NCBI GenBank assembly: GCA_020024915.1
Contig: JAHHSZ010000076.1
Coordinates: 1 to 7,417, forward strand
Direction: 5' to 3'
Origin: Fusobacterium sp.
GTDB lineage: Bacteria > Fusobacteriota > Fusobacteriia > Fusobacteriales > Fusobacteriaceae
Length of the DNA stretch: 7,417 nucleotides
Below, in pieces: positions 6,743 through 7,417 of the stretch (positions are counted from its first letter, which is position 1; the number at the start of each line of letters is the position of its first letter). The notes below the pieces were generated by a model. It did no database searches and was not told the DNA's origin. It saw nothing but the letters and a program-made list of their open reading frames with translations. A program made the position numbers and the translations under genes.

Positions 6743-6781
6743 TTTTAAAATTCTACTCCTATCTTCAACTTTTACACTAAC

Positions 6782-6790
6782 ATTATATCA
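6782..6790 (-). promoter_or_regulatory. Extended -10 promoter of the rluD-rnhB-yraN-comF operon
   Basis: On the minus strand TGATATAAT (6790-6782) matches the extended -10 consensus TGnTATAAT exactly. The -35 position (TATCTA at 17-base spacing) is poor, as is usual for extended -10 promoters. It sits about 22 bases beyond the yccF terminator and gives a leader of roughly 32 bases before the rluD ATG. Its placement between a terminator and the first gene of an operon supports the call. Confidence 0.65.
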
Positions 6791-6812
6791 TTTTTTTCTA
6801 TAATTAGATAGA

Positions 6813-6847
6813 AAAAAGAGGAGTCATTTATCCATACTCCTCTTTTT
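6813..6847 (-). terminator. Intrinsic terminator downstream of yccF
   Basis: A perfect 12-base-pair stem (6813-6824 with 6836-6847) holds the core AGAGGAGT/ACTCCTCT and an 11-base loop. On the minus strand it ends in a T run. It lies about 70 bases beyond the yccF stop and just before the rluD promoter, so it separates the two units. The stem is symmetrical with A/T tails on both sides and could act in both directions, but no plus-strand gene is present to need it. Confidence 0.88.
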
Positions 6848-6917
6848 AATAATCTAGTATTATATTTATTAAAAACCATTGATTTATAGATTTTAATTTT
6901 TTCCCATCTACTATAAA

Positions 6918-7286
6918 TTATTTTAACGTATATTTATATGGGTTAAAAGCTACTTGTACTAATTTAAAATTCTGTATTCCTAAAGGTATCCCTATTATTG
7001 TGCAACATTGTGCAAACCCTATTACTAAGTGTGAAATCGCTAACCATATTCCTGCAAATACTATCCATAAAAATGCTGTTATTGGTCTTGCTGGTTCTCC
7101 AAAGCTGCTTTTTAAAATTACTTTTTTTCCAAATGGAGTCAGACAAGAGCCTGCCATTTCAAAGCAACCTCTAGCAAAAGGGATTGTTATTATAAAGATG
7201 ATACATAGTACACCTGCTATTATCCACTCAAAAGATAATACTAATCCTCCTAAAAAAAGCCATATTATATTCATTATAGTTGACAT
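6918..7286 (-). CDS. yccF: YccF-family small inner-membrane protein
   Basis: The 122-residue product is very hydrophobic and built as an internal duplication. Residues 6-53 (IIWLFLGGLVLSFEWIIAG, then IITIPFARG, ending LTPFG) align by eye with 72-118 (FLWIVFAGIWLAISHLVIG, then IIGIPLGIQNFKL, ending NPYKY). This twofold pattern with a TIxIP(F/L)GIQ-type motif is the hallmark of YccF domain proteins; their function is not established. Several membrane helices are likely, two or so per repeat. The open frame runs 11 codons further upstream to 7319, but those codons include the Shine-Dalgarno AGGAGGA (7299-7293), read as RGGL. The ATG at 7286, about 6 bases after it, is the real start. No clear promoter is seen between this gene and the tRNA, nor an obvious terminator after the tRNA, so cotranscription is possible. 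Confidence 0.87.
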   Translation of the reverse strand: MSTIMNIIWLFLGGLVLSFEWIIAGVLCIIFIITIPFARGCFEMAGSCLTPFGKKVILKSSFGEPARPITAFLWIVFAGIWLAISHLVIGFAQCCTIIGIPLGIQNFKLVQVAFNPYKYTLK

Positions 7287-7320
7287 TTTTAATCCTCCTC
7301 TAAAAATAAAAATAGACATA

Positions 7321-7352
7321 CCTCAGTATATCTTCCTTTCCTCAATATATCT
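7321..7352. repeat. Two 13-base direct repeats, period 19, upstream of yccF
   Basis: CCTCAGTATATCT (7321-7333) and CCTCAATATATCT (7340-7352) differ at one base and are separated by TCCTTT. They lie in the 78-base gap between the tRNA-Asp 3' end and the yccF start, within its untranslated region. The first copy also overlaps a small inverted repeat, ATAC-CTCA-GTAT (7317-7328). The function is unknown; possibilities are a regulator site or a chance duplication. Confidence 0.5.
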
Positions 7353-7364
7353 TTTTTGAATAAA

Positions 7365-7417
7365 TGGCGGGAGTGACGAGGGTCGAACTCGCGACCTCAT
7401 GCGTGACAGGCATGCGC
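7365..7417 (-). tRNA. tRNA-Asp (anticodon GTC), 3' portion, cut by window edge
   Basis: The 53 visible bases fold as the 3' part of a tRNA. The anticodon arm CATGC-CTGTCAC-GCATG has anticodon GTC at 7407-7405. It is followed by a 5-base variable segment AGGTC, then the T arm GCGAG-TTCGACC-CTCGT, an acceptor strand CACTCCC, discriminator G73 and an encoded CCA (7367-7365). GTC with G73 identifies aspartate. The D arm and 5' acceptor strand lie beyond the window. No strong terminator follows before yccF. Confidence 0.95.

Noticed and set aside
6997..7014. Direct repeat TTGTGCAA-CA-TTGTGCAA
   Set aside because: It falls in the yccF coding region and encodes part of the family motif segment; two similar octamers there are most simply codon coincidence.
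6964..7146. 60-codon minus-strand frame inside yccF
   Set aside because: It is an alternative frame within the YccF coding region with no family match.
7000..7359. 119-codon plus-strand open frame
   Set aside because: It is mostly the antisense of yccF, whose duplicated domain and Shine-Dalgarno site are clear; the reverse-strand product has no recognisable feature.
7365..7417. Possible phage or island attachment site at the tRNA 3' end
   Set aside because: No second copy of the tRNA end and no integrase gene are in the window; the sequence beside it is an ordinary chromosomal gene.

Overview
The window is strongly AT-rich and every supportable gene lies on the minus strand. Arginine is written almost only as AGA, and Shine-Dalgarno sites are of the AGGAGG type. 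The S12 and S7 sequences, the gene set and the base composition suggest a Fusobacterium or close relative. That placement is inferred from remembered protein sequences; no search was run. All content looks like chromosomal core; I see no insertion sequence, phage gene, CRISPR array or clear foreign segment.

Read in the direction of transcription (high to low coordinates), the window opens with the 3' two-thirds of a tRNA-Asp(GTC) gene. A small YccF-family membrane protein gene follows and ends at a good intrinsic terminator (6813-6847). An extended -10 promoter then starts a compact operon: an RluD-type pseudouridine synthase, RNase HII (rnhB), a YraN/UPF0102 protein, a small zinc-ribbon protein, a ComF-type phosphoribosyltransferase and a 202-residue protein I do not recognise. 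The first five overlap one another by about 11 to 32 bases, which suggests translational coupling. Most of them act on nucleic acids.

Next come two glycolytic genes, tpiA and gpmI, 25 bases apart, with their own probable promoter. A long imperfect inverted repeat (902-962) follows gpmI and probably acts as its terminator. After it, two promoter-like sequences precede rpsL and rpsG, the start of the ribosomal str operon. rpsG runs off the left edge.

Several start codons need care. The longest open frames of yccF, the unknown gene, rnhB and the zinc-ribbon gene begin too far upstream, and the placement of Shine-Dalgarno sites or family conservation supports internal ATGs. I found no convincing new multi-gene system. 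The best candidates for a second look are the inverted repeat between gpmI and rpsL, the unknown gene behind comF, and a 19-base-period direct repeat between the tRNA and yccF.
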